From contig NZ_FPBH01000019.1 in NCBI RefSeq assembly GCF_900116445.1, positions 62,001 to 126,000 of the forward strand: a stretch of 64,000 nucleotides of DNA, in the 5' to 3' direction. Source of the DNA: Paraburkholderia aspalathi. Its GTDB lineage: Bacteria; Pseudomonadota; Gammaproteobacteria; Burkholderiales; Burkholderiaceae. Position 1 is the stretch's first letter. Each line of letters opens with the position of its first letter. Below, in pieces: positions 42,574 through 51,351 of the stretch. A program made the position numbers and the translations under genes. The notes under the pieces are model-generated. The model ran no database searches. It was not told the origin of the DNA and saw nothing but the letters and a program-made list of their open reading frames with translations.

Positions 42574-44235
42574 ATGAACACACTTTCATATCAGCGCGGA
42601 ACACGTTCCCCAAAGCTGATCGACAAAACCATTGGCGATTCATTTGACGAGATCGCCAGCAAGATGGGTGAGCACGTCGCGGTAGTCAGCCGGCATGAAG
42701 GAGTGCAGCTAAGCTACGGCGAACTTCGCGAAAAGTCGGATCGGCTTGCGGCCGCGCTTCTCGAGTCAGGACTCAAGCCGGGCGAGCGGATCGGAATCTG
42801 GTCCCACACGAACCTCGCCTGGCTGCTACTGCAGTTGGCCACGGCGAAGGCCGGGTTGATACTCGTCAACATCAACCCGGCCTATCGGACCTCTGAGCTG
42901 GAGCATGCGCTTAACCTCGTGGGGTGCAAAGCCATCGTGACGATGGTCCGATACCGGTCGAGCGAGTATCTGAACATGTTGCGGGAGCTGGGAAAGGCCC
43001 GGCTTCCGAGCCTTGAGACGATCTGGTGGATCGACGATGCGGACTGTCCGGATGAAGCCGGCGCGCAACGCTTCTCCGACCTGCTCCGCTCCGGCGATGC
43101 AAACAGCGCAAAGCTTCAGGACGTACGCCGCGCCGTGCGCCCGGACGATGCCGTCAACATCCAGTTCACCAGCGGGACAACAGGGCTTCCCAAGGCCGCT
43201 ACGCTGAGTCATCGCAACATCCTGAACAACGGCTTCTTCGTGGGCGAGTGCATGAAGCTCACTCACGTGGATCGAGTCTGCGTTCCGGTTCCGATGTACC
43301 ACTGCTTCGGCATGGTGATGGGGAATCTGGCTTGCCTGACCCATGGCTCGACGATCGTCTACCCCGCCGAGCGCTTCGACGCTGAAGCCGTTCTGGACAC
43401 CGTCCAGGCAGAAAAATGCACGGCGCTGTACGGCGTACCGACCATGTTCATTGCGGCCCTCAATCACCCGCGCTTTGCAGAGTTCGATATGAGCAGTCTA
43501 CGCACCGGCATCATGGCTGGTTCGCCTTGCCCTATCGAGATCATGAAGCGGGTTGTCGGCGAAATGCATTTGCCCGAGATCACGATCGCATACGGCATGA
43601 CGGAAACGAGCCCTGTGAGCTGCCAAAGCATGACGGATACGCCAGTCGAGCGGCGGGTATCCACGGTAGGCCAGGTGTTGCCTCACCTCGACGTAAAGAT
43701 TATCGACCCGCTCACCGGCCAGACTGTGGAGCGCGGCCAGACCGGCGAACTCTGCACCCGCGGCTACTCGGTCATGCTCGGCTACTGGAACCAACCCGAC
43801 CGGACGCGCGACGCAATCGACGCCGAAGGCTGGATGCATTCGGGCGATCTCGCCACGATGGATCCGGATGGCTACGTCAACATCGTCGGGCGCATCAAGG
43901 ATATGGTCATCCGCGGCGGTGAAAACCTTTATCCCCGCGAGATTGAAGAGTTTCTGTATTCCTGCCCGGGCGTGCTTGATGTGCAGGTGGTCGGCGTACC
44001 GGACCAGCACTTCGGCGAAGAACTCTGCGCGTGGATCGTCGTCAGGCCGGAGTCGGTTCTCGACGACGAAGCAGTCCGCGAATTTTGCAAGGGCCGGATA
44101 GCGCATTACAAGGTGCCCAAATACATCCGCTTTGTCGACTCGTTTCCGACCACCGTGACGGGAAAAATCCAGAAGTACGTGATTCGGCAAATCATGAGTG
44201 AAGAACTCGGACTGGAAGAACAGCACACAGCGTGA
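42574..44235 (+). CDS. AMP-dependent acyl-CoA synthetase (copy 1)
   Basis: A 553-residue enzyme from ATG 42574 (GGAAGAG upstream). The adenylate-forming motifs are complete: FTSGTTGLPKAATLSH, YGMTETSP, GYSVMLGYW, WMHSGDLATMDPDGY and the C-terminal Lys in VTGKIQKY. It forms an acyl-AMP and then an acyl-CoA from a free acid. The paralogue at 57970-59706 shares most motif contexts. Substrate is open: both copies resemble the medium-chain and aryl-propanoate group. It sits 34 bases after the hydratase gene. Confidence 0.88.
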   Translation: MNTLSYQRGTRSPKLIDKTIGDSFDEIASKMGEHVAVVSRHEGVQLSYGELREKSDRLAAALLESGLKPGERIGIWSHTNLAWLLLQLATAKAGLILVNINPAYRTSELEHALNLVGCKAIVTMVRYRSSEYLNMLRELGKARLPSLETIWWIDDADCPDEAGAQRFSDLLRSGDANSAKLQDVRRAVRPDDAVNIQFTSGTTGLPKAATLSHRNILNNGFFVGECMKLTHVDRVCVPVPMYHCFGMVMGNLACLTHGSTIVYPAERFDAEAVLDTVQAEKCTALYGVPTMFIAALNHPRFAEFDMSSLRTGIMAGSPCPIEIMKRVVGEMHLPEITIAYGMTETSPVSCQSMTDTPVERRVSTVGQVLPHLDVKIIDPLTGQTVERGQTGELCTRGYSVMLGYWNQPDRTRDAIDAEGWMHSGDLATMDPDGYVNIVGRIKDMVIRGGENLYPREIEEFLYSCPGVLDVQVVGVPDQHFGEELCAWIVVRPESVLDDEAVREFCKGRIAHYKVPKYIRFVDSFPTTVTGKIQKYVIRQIMSEELGLEEQHTA

Positions 44236-44293
44236 TACGCCTTGACAACGAGGTCACATCAATCCCGCTACAACCATTTACCGGAGTGCCGCC

Positions 44294-44659
44294 ATGGCAG
44301 AAGTTGACGTACAAACCATCTACTTCGTCGCGAAGGATATGGTCAGGCTGGAAGATTTCTATGCGTCGGCGCTGGGGATGCCTGTCCAGTTTCGCGACGA
44401 GAACAAGTGGACTCAATTTCGTCTGCAGCGCAGCGCGTTTGCACTGAGTTCGGCGGAGGAAGCGGCAGAGGGAGCCGTTGGGGCCGTCCCCGTCTTCCAG
44501 GTCGCCGGTGAGGCACAGGACGAGGTCCGGCAGAAGATCCTGTCCGCAGGCGGCCGGCAACTCGCGCAGCGCGACATGGGCACACACGGCATCGTAACCA
44601 CCTACCAGGATCCGGAAGAGAACATCTTTCAGGTATTCAGCAAATCTTCGACCCGTTAA
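44294..44659 (+). CDS. VOC family protein
   Basis: A 121-residue single vicinal-oxygen-chelate protein. The fold shows in TIYFVAKDMVRLEDFYASALG and VTTYQDPEENIFQVFSK. The His/Glu metal ligands of extradiol dioxygenases and glyoxalase I are only partly present (Glu in DPEENIF), so catalysis is uncertain. It lies between the acyl-CoA synthetase and the luciferase-type monooxygenase, with gaps of 58 and 38 bases. It may bind an intermediate or cleave it. Confidence 0.75.
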   Translation: MAEVDVQTIYFVAKDMVRLEDFYASALGMPVQFRDENKWTQFRLQRSAFALSSAEEAAEGAVGAVPVFQVAGEAQDEVRQKILSAGGRQLAQRDMGTHGIVTTYQDPEENIFQVFSKSSTR

Positions 44660-44697
44660 GTCAGAAGATCACACACTTCGCACTTACTGGAAAAATC

Positions 44698-45720
44698 ATG
44701 AAATTCGGTATATTCGACCAGAACGATCGCAATGGACTGCCTATTCATAAGCAGTACGAAGACAGGATGCAGATTATCGAGCTTTACGACAGGCTCGGCT
44801 TCCATGCCTATCACATGTCGGAACACCACGCGACCACGCTAAGCGCTTGCCCGTCGCAAAGCGTGTTTCTTGCCGCTGCCGCACAGCGCACCAAGAGACT
44901 GCGCCTGTCACCGCTCGTCTACATTCTCCCGATCCACCACCCGGTCCGTCTCGCTGAAGAAATCTGCATGCTCGACAATCTGAGCGGCGGCCGCCTGGAG
45001 TATGGCGTGGGCCGCGGCGCCTCGCCTCACGAAATCGAGGCGCTCGGTATCGATCCGGCCACGGCCCAGGCGAGGTACGTCGAGTCGTATGAAATCATCA
45101 AGCGGTATTTGAGTTCGGATACGCTCGACTATCAGGGAACGTTCTGGCAATTCAACGACATGCCGATCGAACTCAAACCGCTGCAGACGCCTCCTCCCAC
45201 CTGGTACGCGCTGGCATCGCCGGAGTCGACGGTATGGCCGGCCCAGGAGAAGATGAACATCGTGTGTGGCGGCCCGGTTCAGCGAGTCAGAGCCATCACC
45301 GATCGATATCGCGAAGAATTCGCCAGGCGGCACCCGTCCGCCGCGGAGCCGCTCATCGGTGTGAATCGCTACATCGTGGTCGCTGAAACGGACCAGGAGG
45401 CGATAAAAATTGCTTCGCGAGCATGGTCGGTTTTCCATCCGAACTTCTTCAAGCTCTGGAAAAAGCACGGCACGGAACCGGTCAACCAGAAGCTTCCGCC
45501 GACGATCGAGCCGCTCGTGGAATCGGGTCTGGCCGTTGTGGGCCGACCGGAGACCGTGCGCGAAAAGCTGCTGGAGCAGGCACACGAAGGGGCATTCAAC
45601 TACCTCATCGGAACATTCACGTTCGGAGACATGTCCGTCTCCGAAGCGAAGACATCTATCGGCCTGTTTCACGAGTCCGTCATGCCGGCGTTCAGCGAGT
45701 CGCAAAAGGTTCTGTCATGA
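44698..45720 (+). CDS. LLM class flavin-dependent monooxygenase
   Basis: A 340-residue luciferase-like TIM-barrel protein. Family patterns are GFHAYHMSEHHA, LYxLPxxHPVRLAEE-type YILPIHHPVRLAEE and LSGGRLEYGVGRG. Members use reduced FMN from a separate reductase to hydroxylate or Baeyer-Villiger-oxidise organic compounds. Its stop overlaps the start of the flavin reductase gene (ATGA), strong evidence that the two form a two-component system. The substrate is unknown; a ketone, aldehyde or phenolic intermediate of this pathway is likely. Confidence 0.85.
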   Translation: MKFGIFDQNDRNGLPIHKQYEDRMQIIELYDRLGFHAYHMSEHHATTLSACPSQSVFLAAAAQRTKRLRLSPLVYILPIHHPVRLAEEICMLDNLSGGRLEYGVGRGASPHEIEALGIDPATAQARYVESYEIIKRYLSSDTLDYQGTFWQFNDMPIELKPLQTPPPTWYALASPESTVWPAQEKMNIVCGGPVQRVRAITDRYREEFARRHPSAAEPLIGVNRYIVVAETDQEAIKIASRAWSVFHPNFFKLWKKHGTEPVNQKLPPTIEPLVESGLAVVGRPETVREKLLEQAHEGAFNYLIGTFTFGDMSVSEAKTSIGLFHESVMPAFSESQKVLS

Positions 45721-46826
45721 GCGGAAGCATTTCGTTAGACGAGGAGCGTCCTGCCGTCAGGACGTTCGAAAAGCGTCAGTTGAGAGACGTGCTCGGGTCC
45801 TTCGTCACCGGCGTCACCGTGGTCACCACGCTCGATGACGAGGGGAAAATGCATGGCCTTACCGCCAATTCGTTTTCCTCGGTCTCGCTGGATCCGCCTC
45901 TGGTCCTGTGGAGCCAGGCAACCTCTGCGGGAAGCCACGCCGCGTTCAGGGATGCCGATCGATTCACCATCAACATCCTCGCTGAACATCAATACGAGCT
46001 CGCCAATCACTTTGCGACCCGGTCGCCGGACAAATTCGCCGGCATCGACTATGACCTTGGGGTCGACGGACTGCCGCTACTGCGCGATTGCAGCGCATGG
46101 CTGGAGTGCAAGGTGGTCTCGCGCTTTCCGGGCGGCGACCACGTGATTTTTGTCGGGTCGGTGGAATGCATACGCCAGAGCACGCGTCGGCCGCTGGTAT
46201 TCGGCGGTGGACAGTATCTGGTTGCTGACCCGCACGACCTCGGCCGCGCGCCGCTCGGAACGGCGGGCACGATGAAATCGCAGCCACATGCTGTCCGGCT
46301 GGCCAGCCGCGCGATGTTGCGGCTCGCACATACGCTCGACAAGACACTTGCACTCGTAGCGTGGGGCAATCACGGTCCCACGGTGATCGCATGGCAAGCC
46401 GCAACCACGCCTGTGGCCGCCGATCTGCCGCTTGGGCTTGTATTGCCGGTGACTTCTTCCGCTTCGGGCCTGGCGCTGGCGGCGTTCCTTCCGCCCGAAG
46501 CCGTCGATCGATTTGTGACAGCGGAACTGCGTGACAACGCACGGCAAGCGTCTGGCGAAGTGCTCCCCACTGCGGAATCGCTCGTAAGCGTACTTGAATC
46601 CGTCAGGGTCTCGCAGGTTGCGACGAGGCGCCCCGCTCCGTTCTACGACGACCGTATGCTCGCCAACGCCATCAGCGTGCCCATTCTTTCCCCGAGTGGA
46701 ATGGCCGTGCTGGCACTGACGGCGATAGGCCCAGCCGAGCATTTCGATGCCGCGGCCGACGGCCATTGCGCAGAAGCCCTCAAAGCCGCCGCGTATGAGA
46801 TCTCCGCTGCATTGCGAGAAGCGTGA
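45717..46826 (+). CDS. Flavin reductase fused to an IclR-type effector domain
   Basis: A 369-residue two-domain protein. Residues ~15-170 are an FMN-binding flavin reductase (FVTGVTVVTTLDDEGKMHGLTANSF, SLDPPLVLWS). Residues ~180-369 look like the effector domain of IclR regulators without any DNA-binding part: LGLVLPVTSSASGLALAAFLP resembles the IclR block VGsrLPLhataaGkalLA, and ISVPILSPSGMAVLALTAIGPAEHF resembles the later AaPVfd..G.v block. The 4-hydroxyphenylacetate hydroxylase reductase of Acinetobacter offers a precedent for a regulatory C-terminal domain that senses the aromatic substrate. I infer that flavin reduction here is tuned by a pathway compound. The start ATG overlaps the monooxygenase stop. 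Confidence 0.82.
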   Translation: MSGSISLDEERPAVRTFEKRQLRDVLGSFVTGVTVVTTLDDEGKMHGLTANSFSSVSLDPPLVLWSQATSAGSHAAFRDADRFTINILAEHQYELANHFATRSPDKFAGIDYDLGVDGLPLLRDCSAWLECKVVSRFPGGDHVIFVGSVECIRQSTRRPLVFGGGQYLVADPHDLGRAPLGTAGTMKSQPHAVRLASRAMLRLAHTLDKTLALVAWGNHGPTVIAWQAATTPVAADLPLGLVLPVTSSASGLALAAFLPPEAVDRFVTAELRDNARQASGEVLPTAESLVSVLESVRVSQVATRRPAPFYDDRMLANAISVPILSPSGMAVLALTAIGPAEHFDAAADGHCAEALKAAAYEISAALREA

Positions 46827-46877
46827 GTTGGCATTCGCCCAAGTTAAAGCGACTGACATATAGGCCAGACTTCAACC

Positions 46878-47744
46878 ATGACTGAAACAGATAGCCACCT
46901 ACTCGAATCCTCGCTGCCCGCTGTCGAACAGGCACGAGTGAATCTCCCCACACTCGGCGACAAGCGGGTCATCACGTATCGCACTGCTGGCGACGAGCGC
47001 GCGCCGGCCATCGTGCTGCTGCATGGTATTGGTTCGAGCTCGGCGGGATATCGCGCTCAGCTTGCCGCACTGAGCAGCAGCCATCGGGTGATTGCCTGGG
47101 ACGCCCCTGGCTATGGACAAAGCAGCCCCTTTGCGATCAGCACGCCGGCCGCCACGGATTACGCGGATGCGCTCATGGCCTTGCTGTCTGCGCTCGGTAT
47201 AGCGCGTGCAACCGTCGTAGGCAGTTCGTGGGGTAGCGTCATCGCCGCAACGTTTGCGGCACGGTACCCGTCGGCTACGCACGCCCTTGTATTGAGCGCA
47301 CCCAATGTTGCGCGAGGACATCTATCCGGTGCGGAGCGCGAGGCGGCACGAGAAGTTCTGATGCGAAGCGCGGCGGCACAATCGCCCGAGGCACGCGCCG
47401 CCGTGGTCAATGCGCTGATCGCGCCGAACGCAAGCCCCCTGGTTCGCGCGGTCGTATCCCGGCTAAGAGACGGGGTGACCCCGACCGGCTGGGAACACGC
47501 CGTAGACATGCTCTTCTCTGCGCATACACCATCCATTGTCCGTTCGATCGAGGCGCCGATCTCCATCATTGTCGGCAGCCTGGACCGCGTCGCCCCGGCT
47601 GACGAGCATGCGCGGCCGATTCACGAGGCGGCCAATGGTTCGACACTCCTCGTGCTCGATGGAATTGGCCATATGCCGAAGATTGAAGCGCCGGAGGCGT
47701 TCAATTCCATTGTGTTGGCAGCGGCGGAAGCCGGGACAGACTGA
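46878..47744 (+). CDS. Alpha/beta hydrolase
   Basis: A 288-residue hydrolase. The oxyanion loop is VLLHGIGSSSAGYR, the nucleophile elbow VVGSSWGSVIAA (Ser in G-S-S-W-G), Asp lies in GSLDRVAPADE and His in DGIGHMPKIE. It resembles esterases and C-C hydrolases of meta-cleavage pathways (MhpC group), which use the same triad. It is the last gene of the operon and converges with iclR across only seven bases. Lactone opening or ester hydrolysis is the likely reaction. Confidence 0.82.
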   Translation: MTETDSHLLESSLPAVEQARVNLPTLGDKRVITYRTAGDERAPAIVLLHGIGSSSAGYRAQLAALSSSHRVIAWDAPGYGQSSPFAISTPAATDYADALMALLSALGIARATVVGSSWGSVIAATFAARYPSATHALVLSAPNVARGHLSGAEREAAREVLMRSAAAQSPEARAAVVNALIAPNASPLVRAVVSRLRDGVTPTGWEHAVDMLFSAHTPSIVRSIEAPISIIVGSLDRVAPADEHARPIHEAANGSTLLVLDGIGHMPKIEAPEAFNSIVLAAAEAGTD

Positions 47745-47751
47745 GGGGCTT

Positions 47752-48528
47752 CTACCCGATTTTCTTGGGGACCTTGCCGCCCAGTGCAGCCGTAGCGCGA
47801 ACCGCGCTATCGAGTAGCGCCTTGATCTCTTTACCGTCAACGTCCGTGTTCAGCGTTGCAGGCGATCCGATGAGACTGATGGCAAATCGGAGATCGCCGT
47901 CCCTGTCCCAGATAGGGGCCGCGACAGACACGTAACCCATTTCCCCGCGATGAACCGTCGTGAAGCCACAGTTGCGCAATTCAGCGATCGCTTCTTCCCG
48001 CAAGGAAGCCGCAGTCCATTCCTGTCCCGCAGACAGTTCGTGGCTGATGAGATCGTCGGTACGTGCAGCCTGAAGGCAGGCAATGAACAGCTTTCCCGCA
48101 GCAGTCGTGACGAGCGGAATCAGCCCTGTTCTCAGCTCGAGAATGCTGCGCGTCTGTCCCTCCTGCTTGAAGAGACTCACCGGTCCATCTTCGGTCCATG
48201 CGGTGACAGCCGCGCCGCTCAGCGTTGCTTCCCGCAGAGCGACCACCTCCCGACGCACGATATCGAATCCGTCAAGTTGATTGATCGCGCTCATGCCCAA
48301 AGCAAGCGAGGCCGGCCCGAGCTTGTAGCACCCCGGTTTTTCGTCCGGCGACGCAAGCCCGGTTCGCACCAGACTGATCATGTAGTTGCTCGTCGCGCTT
48401 GGCGACAGTTCGGACAACGCAGCAATCTCCTTGAGCGGGAGTGCTCGCTCACTCGTCTGCAACGCCGAAAGGATTCGGAACGCAATCTCGACAGACTGAA
48501 TGCCGCGCCTCGCAGTCACATTGGTCAT
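47752..48528 (-). CDS. IclR family transcriptional regulator
   Basis: A 258-residue regulator. The N-terminal winged helix (LPLKEIAALSELSPSATSNYM) is followed by the effector domain (SLFKQEGQTRSILELRTGLIP, then LVTTAAGKLFIAC, and SVAAPIWDRDGDLRFAISLIG). It is divergent from the porin gene and convergent with the operon 41751-47744. Inverted repeats upstream of its own start and upstream of that operon share sequence and spacing, so it is the probable regulator of both, responding to a pathway aromatic. Confidence 0.88.
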   Translation of the reverse strand: MTNVTARRGIQSVEIAFRILSALQTSERALPLKEIAALSELSPSATSNYMISLVRTGLASPDEKPGCYKLGPASLALGMSAINQLDGFDIVRREVVALREATLSGAAVTAWTEDGPVSLFKQEGQTRSILELRTGLIPLVTTAAGKLFIACLQAARTDDLISHELSAGQEWTAASLREEAIAELRNCGFTTVHRGEMGYVSVAAPIWDRDGDLRFAISLIGSPATLNTDVDGKEIKALLDSAVRATAALGGKVPKKIG

Positions 48529-48814
48529 TTTTCAACCGTATGGAAGTGATAAAAAATCGCCGCCCCGGGTTTCCACGGACGGCCGTCATGTTGACACGCC
48601 TGGGGCATGGCTCCTATAGTGTTCAACATAGATTATCTCATTCATTATTGTTGAACGCAACACCAGCGAGTTAGGACGATCAGAGACAAGCGAGCAGTCG
48701 GAACAAAACGCTTGACTCTTTAGCATCGCATTTCATCAGTAGTACAGATTTCATACGCTCCCCTTTATTCAAATAACTTCTTCGGAAGAGCAACAACCGG
48801 TTCGGAGACAAGGC
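48529..48814. promoter_or_regulatory. Divergent iclR/porin control region
   Basis: A 286-base region between the iclR start (minus) and the porin start (plus). It is notably AT-richer than the flanks and contains operator site 2. The porin ribosome site is GGAGACAAGG before ATG 48815. No open frame of note is present. Confidence 0.6.
48621..48656. promoter_or_regulatory. Candidate IclR operator, site 2
   Basis: GTTCAACATA at 48621-48630 faces ATTGTTGAAC at 48647-48656. The outer eight bases of each arm are perfectly complementary. Half-sites begin 26 bases apart, exactly as in site 1. The right arm and its lead-in (CATTCATTATTGTTGAA) match site 1 at all but one base. It lies 93 bases upstream of iclR and 159 upstream of the porin gene. 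Confidence 0.75.
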
Positions 48815-49906
48815 ATGGCAATTTATGGACGTACGATGGCAGGTGCGATTGCCGCACTTTCTGTGATCAGTGCCGCCAACGCGCAATCCAGCGTTACCTT
48901 ATATGGAATTGCGGACACGGCAGTGCAGTACATCAGCAACGTCGGAGGACACGCGCTAGTCCAGGAGGGAAACACGCACGCACCCGACATTTTCGGCTTG
49001 AAGGGCGTTGAAGATCTCGGCGGCGGGCTGCGCACCATCTTCGATCTTCAGAACGAGTACCTGCTAAACAATGGCCGGGAACTGGTTCCTGGGACCTTAT
49101 TCAACAGAAAGTCGTATGTTGGACTGCAATCGGACAGCTATGGGACGTTGACGCTCGGTCACCAACCCAGCTTCATGTACGACATTCTGTCCAGCTATCA
49201 AACGCCCTTCCTCCTCGGCAACATTCTCACGCTTCATCAAGGCAATCTGGATGAAATTGCCAACTTCTTCCAGTTCAACAATGCAGTGAAATATGTGAGT
49301 CCGACCATTGGCGGGTTCTCCTCGGGGGCGGAATTTGCCTTTGGCAATGTGGCCGGCAATTTCAGCGAGAGCAGAGACTACTCTTTCTTTGTCCAGTACA
49401 AGGCAGGGCCGCTGAGTCTGGCCGCCACGTATGCGAACGAGAACAACCGCTTTCTGGAGCTTTCCAGTTTTATCGGTCTGCCGTCGCTCTTTGGAACGTC
49501 ACTGCCTCAGGCCGAAGGCGTTGTCGCGAACAAGCTCGTCAATTGGGGGCTCGGCGCATCGTATCAATTGAAGAATGTGCTGCTACACGCCACGTTTACG
49601 CAGTCGCGCATCACATTGGCGACTGGCCGCGGTAACGCCAACACCGTCGACGCCGGTGCGAACTGGACCATCGTGCCCGACGATGTCCTCTCGGTCGGCG
49701 GATGGGTGGAAAATCTCGACGGCGGAAACTGGAAGACCATTACCGTCTCGAATGCTTACCTCCTGTCGAAACGAACTACCGTCTACCAGCAGGTGACTTA
49801 CCAACACGCGTCAGGCGCCAATGGCTTCGCTTCGCTTGCGGCCGCAGGCATGGCATCCGGCCGGTCCACCACCGGCGTCTCGATTGGTATTCAGCACAAC
49901 TTCTAG
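48815..49906 (+). CDS. Outer membrane porin, Burkholderia general porin family
   Basis: A 363-residue barrel. Signal peptide of ~22 residues (IAALSVISAANAQ), then SSVTLYGIADTAVQYIS, the start typical of this porin family, and an internal FGLKGVEDLGGGLRTIFDLQ. The C-terminus ends in IQHNF, with the terminal Phe needed for barrel insertion. Adjacent to iclR and its operator, it is probably a substrate-inducible channel for the phenolic compound or its glycoside. Confidence 0.9.
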   Translation: MAIYGRTMAGAIAALSVISAANAQSSVTLYGIADTAVQYISNVGGHALVQEGNTHAPDIFGLKGVEDLGGGLRTIFDLQNEYLLNNGRELVPGTLFNRKSYVGLQSDSYGTLTLGHQPSFMYDILSSYQTPFLLGNILTLHQGNLDEIANFFQFNNAVKYVSPTIGGFSSGAEFAFGNVAGNFSESRDYSFFVQYKAGPLSLAATYANENNRFLELSSFIGLPSLFGTSLPQAEGVVANKLVNWGLGASYQLKNVLLHATFTQSRITLATGRGNANTVDAGANWTIVPDDVLSVGGWVENLDGGNWKTITVSNAYLLSKRTTVYQQVTYQHASGANGFASLAAAGMASGRSTTGVSIGIQHNF

Positions 49907-50071
49907 CGGTGCAACTGCCGGATGTGTATCGCCTCTAACGATAGGTTGCATCGAAATGTATAGGCTTCTTTCAGGGCATGGAATCGCGTACCTTTCCTTT
50001 CACGAGATCACACGCCGAGGGGCGATTTTGTCCAAGACCGCCGCCTTTGCACCTAGTCTATGAGGAATAGC

Positions 50072-50911
50072 ATGCAGAACGTCCACGCCGGTAACGCGGC
50101 CATTCCGGCCATAGGCTTCGGCACCTACGGGATGACTGGCGACGACATCTATCGAATGATTCCTGAAGCCCTTCGTGCCGGCTTCCGTCATATCGACACC
50201 GGGCAAATCTACCGTAACGAGGCAGAAATCGGCGACTGCGTCGCCGCATCCGGCATCCCAAGAAGCGACATATTTCTGACGACCAAGGTCTGGGTGAGCA
50301 ACTACTCAGCAAGGCACTTCGATGCGTCCGTCAACGAAAGCCTACGCAAGCTCAAGACCGACTACATCGACCTGCTCCTGCTGCACTGGCCGGGAGGATC
50401 GGATGTGCCTCTCGCCGAACAGATCGGGGAGCTCAATGCGGTCGTGCGTGCCGGCAAGGTCCGGCACATTGGCGTCAGCAACTTCAACCGCGCACAGATG
50501 GCGGAAGCGATCCGGCTCTCAGCAGCGCCATTGGTCACGAATCAGTTCGAATACCATCCGTATCTGAACCAGTCCTTGCTTATCGAAAGCACGCGCGAGA
50601 CCGGGCTTGCCGTGACAGGATATTGCGGCATGGCGGTTGGCCGAGTGTTCTCGGACCCAACGCTCAAGGAGATCGCCGCTCGTCATGACAAAACCATCGC
50701 CCAGATCGTCTTGCGGTGGCTTGTTCAACAGCGCGGCGTTGTGGCGCTTTCGAGAACCACGCGGATCGATCGATTGGCACAAAACCTGGCGGTGTTCGAC
50801 TTCGAGTTAGATGACGCGGACATGGCCGCAATTCACGCATTGGCGACGGCAAACAGCCGGATTGTCGATCCGCCCGGTCTTGCCCCGCGGTGGGATAGCA
50901 CAGCTGTCTGA
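50072..50911 (+). CDS. Aldo/keto reductase
   Basis: A 279-residue NADPH-dependent reductase. I chose ATG 50072 (MQNVHAGNAAIPAIGFGTYG), with GAGGA five bases upstream; ATG 50060 is in frame. The catalytic tetrad is visible as Asp/Tyr in RHIDTGQIYRNE, Lys in LTTKVW and His in LLLHWPG. The C-terminal nucleotide motif reads VVALSRTTRIDRLAQN. It reduces carbonyls to alcohols. Placed after the porin gene and 440 bases before the decarboxylase operon, it may handle an aldehyde formed from the side chain. Confidence 0.86.
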   Translation: MQNVHAGNAAIPAIGFGTYGMTGDDIYRMIPEALRAGFRHIDTGQIYRNEAEIGDCVAASGIPRSDIFLTTKVWVSNYSARHFDASVNESLRKLKTDYIDLLLLHWPGGSDVPLAEQIGELNAVVRAGKVRHIGVSNFNRAQMAEAIRLSAAPLVTNQFEYHPYLNQSLLIESTRETGLAVTGYCGMAVGRVFSDPTLKEIAARHDKTIAQIVLRWLVQQRGVVALSRTTRIDRLAQNLAVFDFELDDADMAAIHALATANSRIVDPPGLAPRWDSTAV

Positions 50912-51351
50912 TCAGCCGGTCTTTGGCGTGATACCGGAAACGAAACAACGGCATCAATCAAGGTCGGCACGCAGCGGTGACTGTGCAGTGCACAGGTGGC
51001 GCCAGCGGAGCCGATCTTCTTCACGTCGCCCTCTTCATCATTTTGACCTCCTGATCGACATCGGCCTAACGAAACCCGCAATGGGCTGATTCGTGAGTCG
51101 ATAGTATGGTCGGCACCTTCACGCGTGCATCTCCTGAATTGCAACGCATCATTGCGCTTGATGAAACGTTGAAACCCCGTTCAGGCCGCACCGGCGCATG
51201 TGACATCACATCAATCCAACCGGGAACATGCTCGCGATTGCATTGCTCACTAAACTTTGCAAACGTAAAAAATAACGTATAAGATGAATCCAAGCCGAGG
51301 AGGGAATGCCCCCGCCCGATGCTAAAGAATTCTTCATAGGAGACAACGGCC
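50912..51351. other. 440-base spacer with promoter-like repeats
   Basis: Between the aldo/keto reductase stop and the decarboxylase start, both plus strand. The 3' part is AT-rich and carries a direct repeat at 51262-51279. A 58-codon open frame at 51106-51282 (MVGTFTRASPELQR...) has no ribosome site and no recognisable family. I see no RNA gene. The ribosome site AGGAG for the next gene lies nine bases before ATG 51352. Confidence 0.5.
51262..51279. promoter_or_regulatory. AACGTA direct repeat before the hydroxyquinol operon
   Basis: AACGTA occurs at 51262-51267 and 51274-51279, 12 bases apart (about one helical turn), in a run of A and T. It is 72 bases upstream of the decarboxylase ATG. 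The TetR gene at the end of this operon, or another regulator, could bind here. Speculative. Confidence 0.3.

Noticed and set aside
51106..51282. A 58-codon open frame (MVGTFTRASPELQR...) in the spacer before the decarboxylase gene
   Set aside because: There is no ribosome site and no known family, and it overlaps the probable promoter. I cannot tell a decayed gene from chance.
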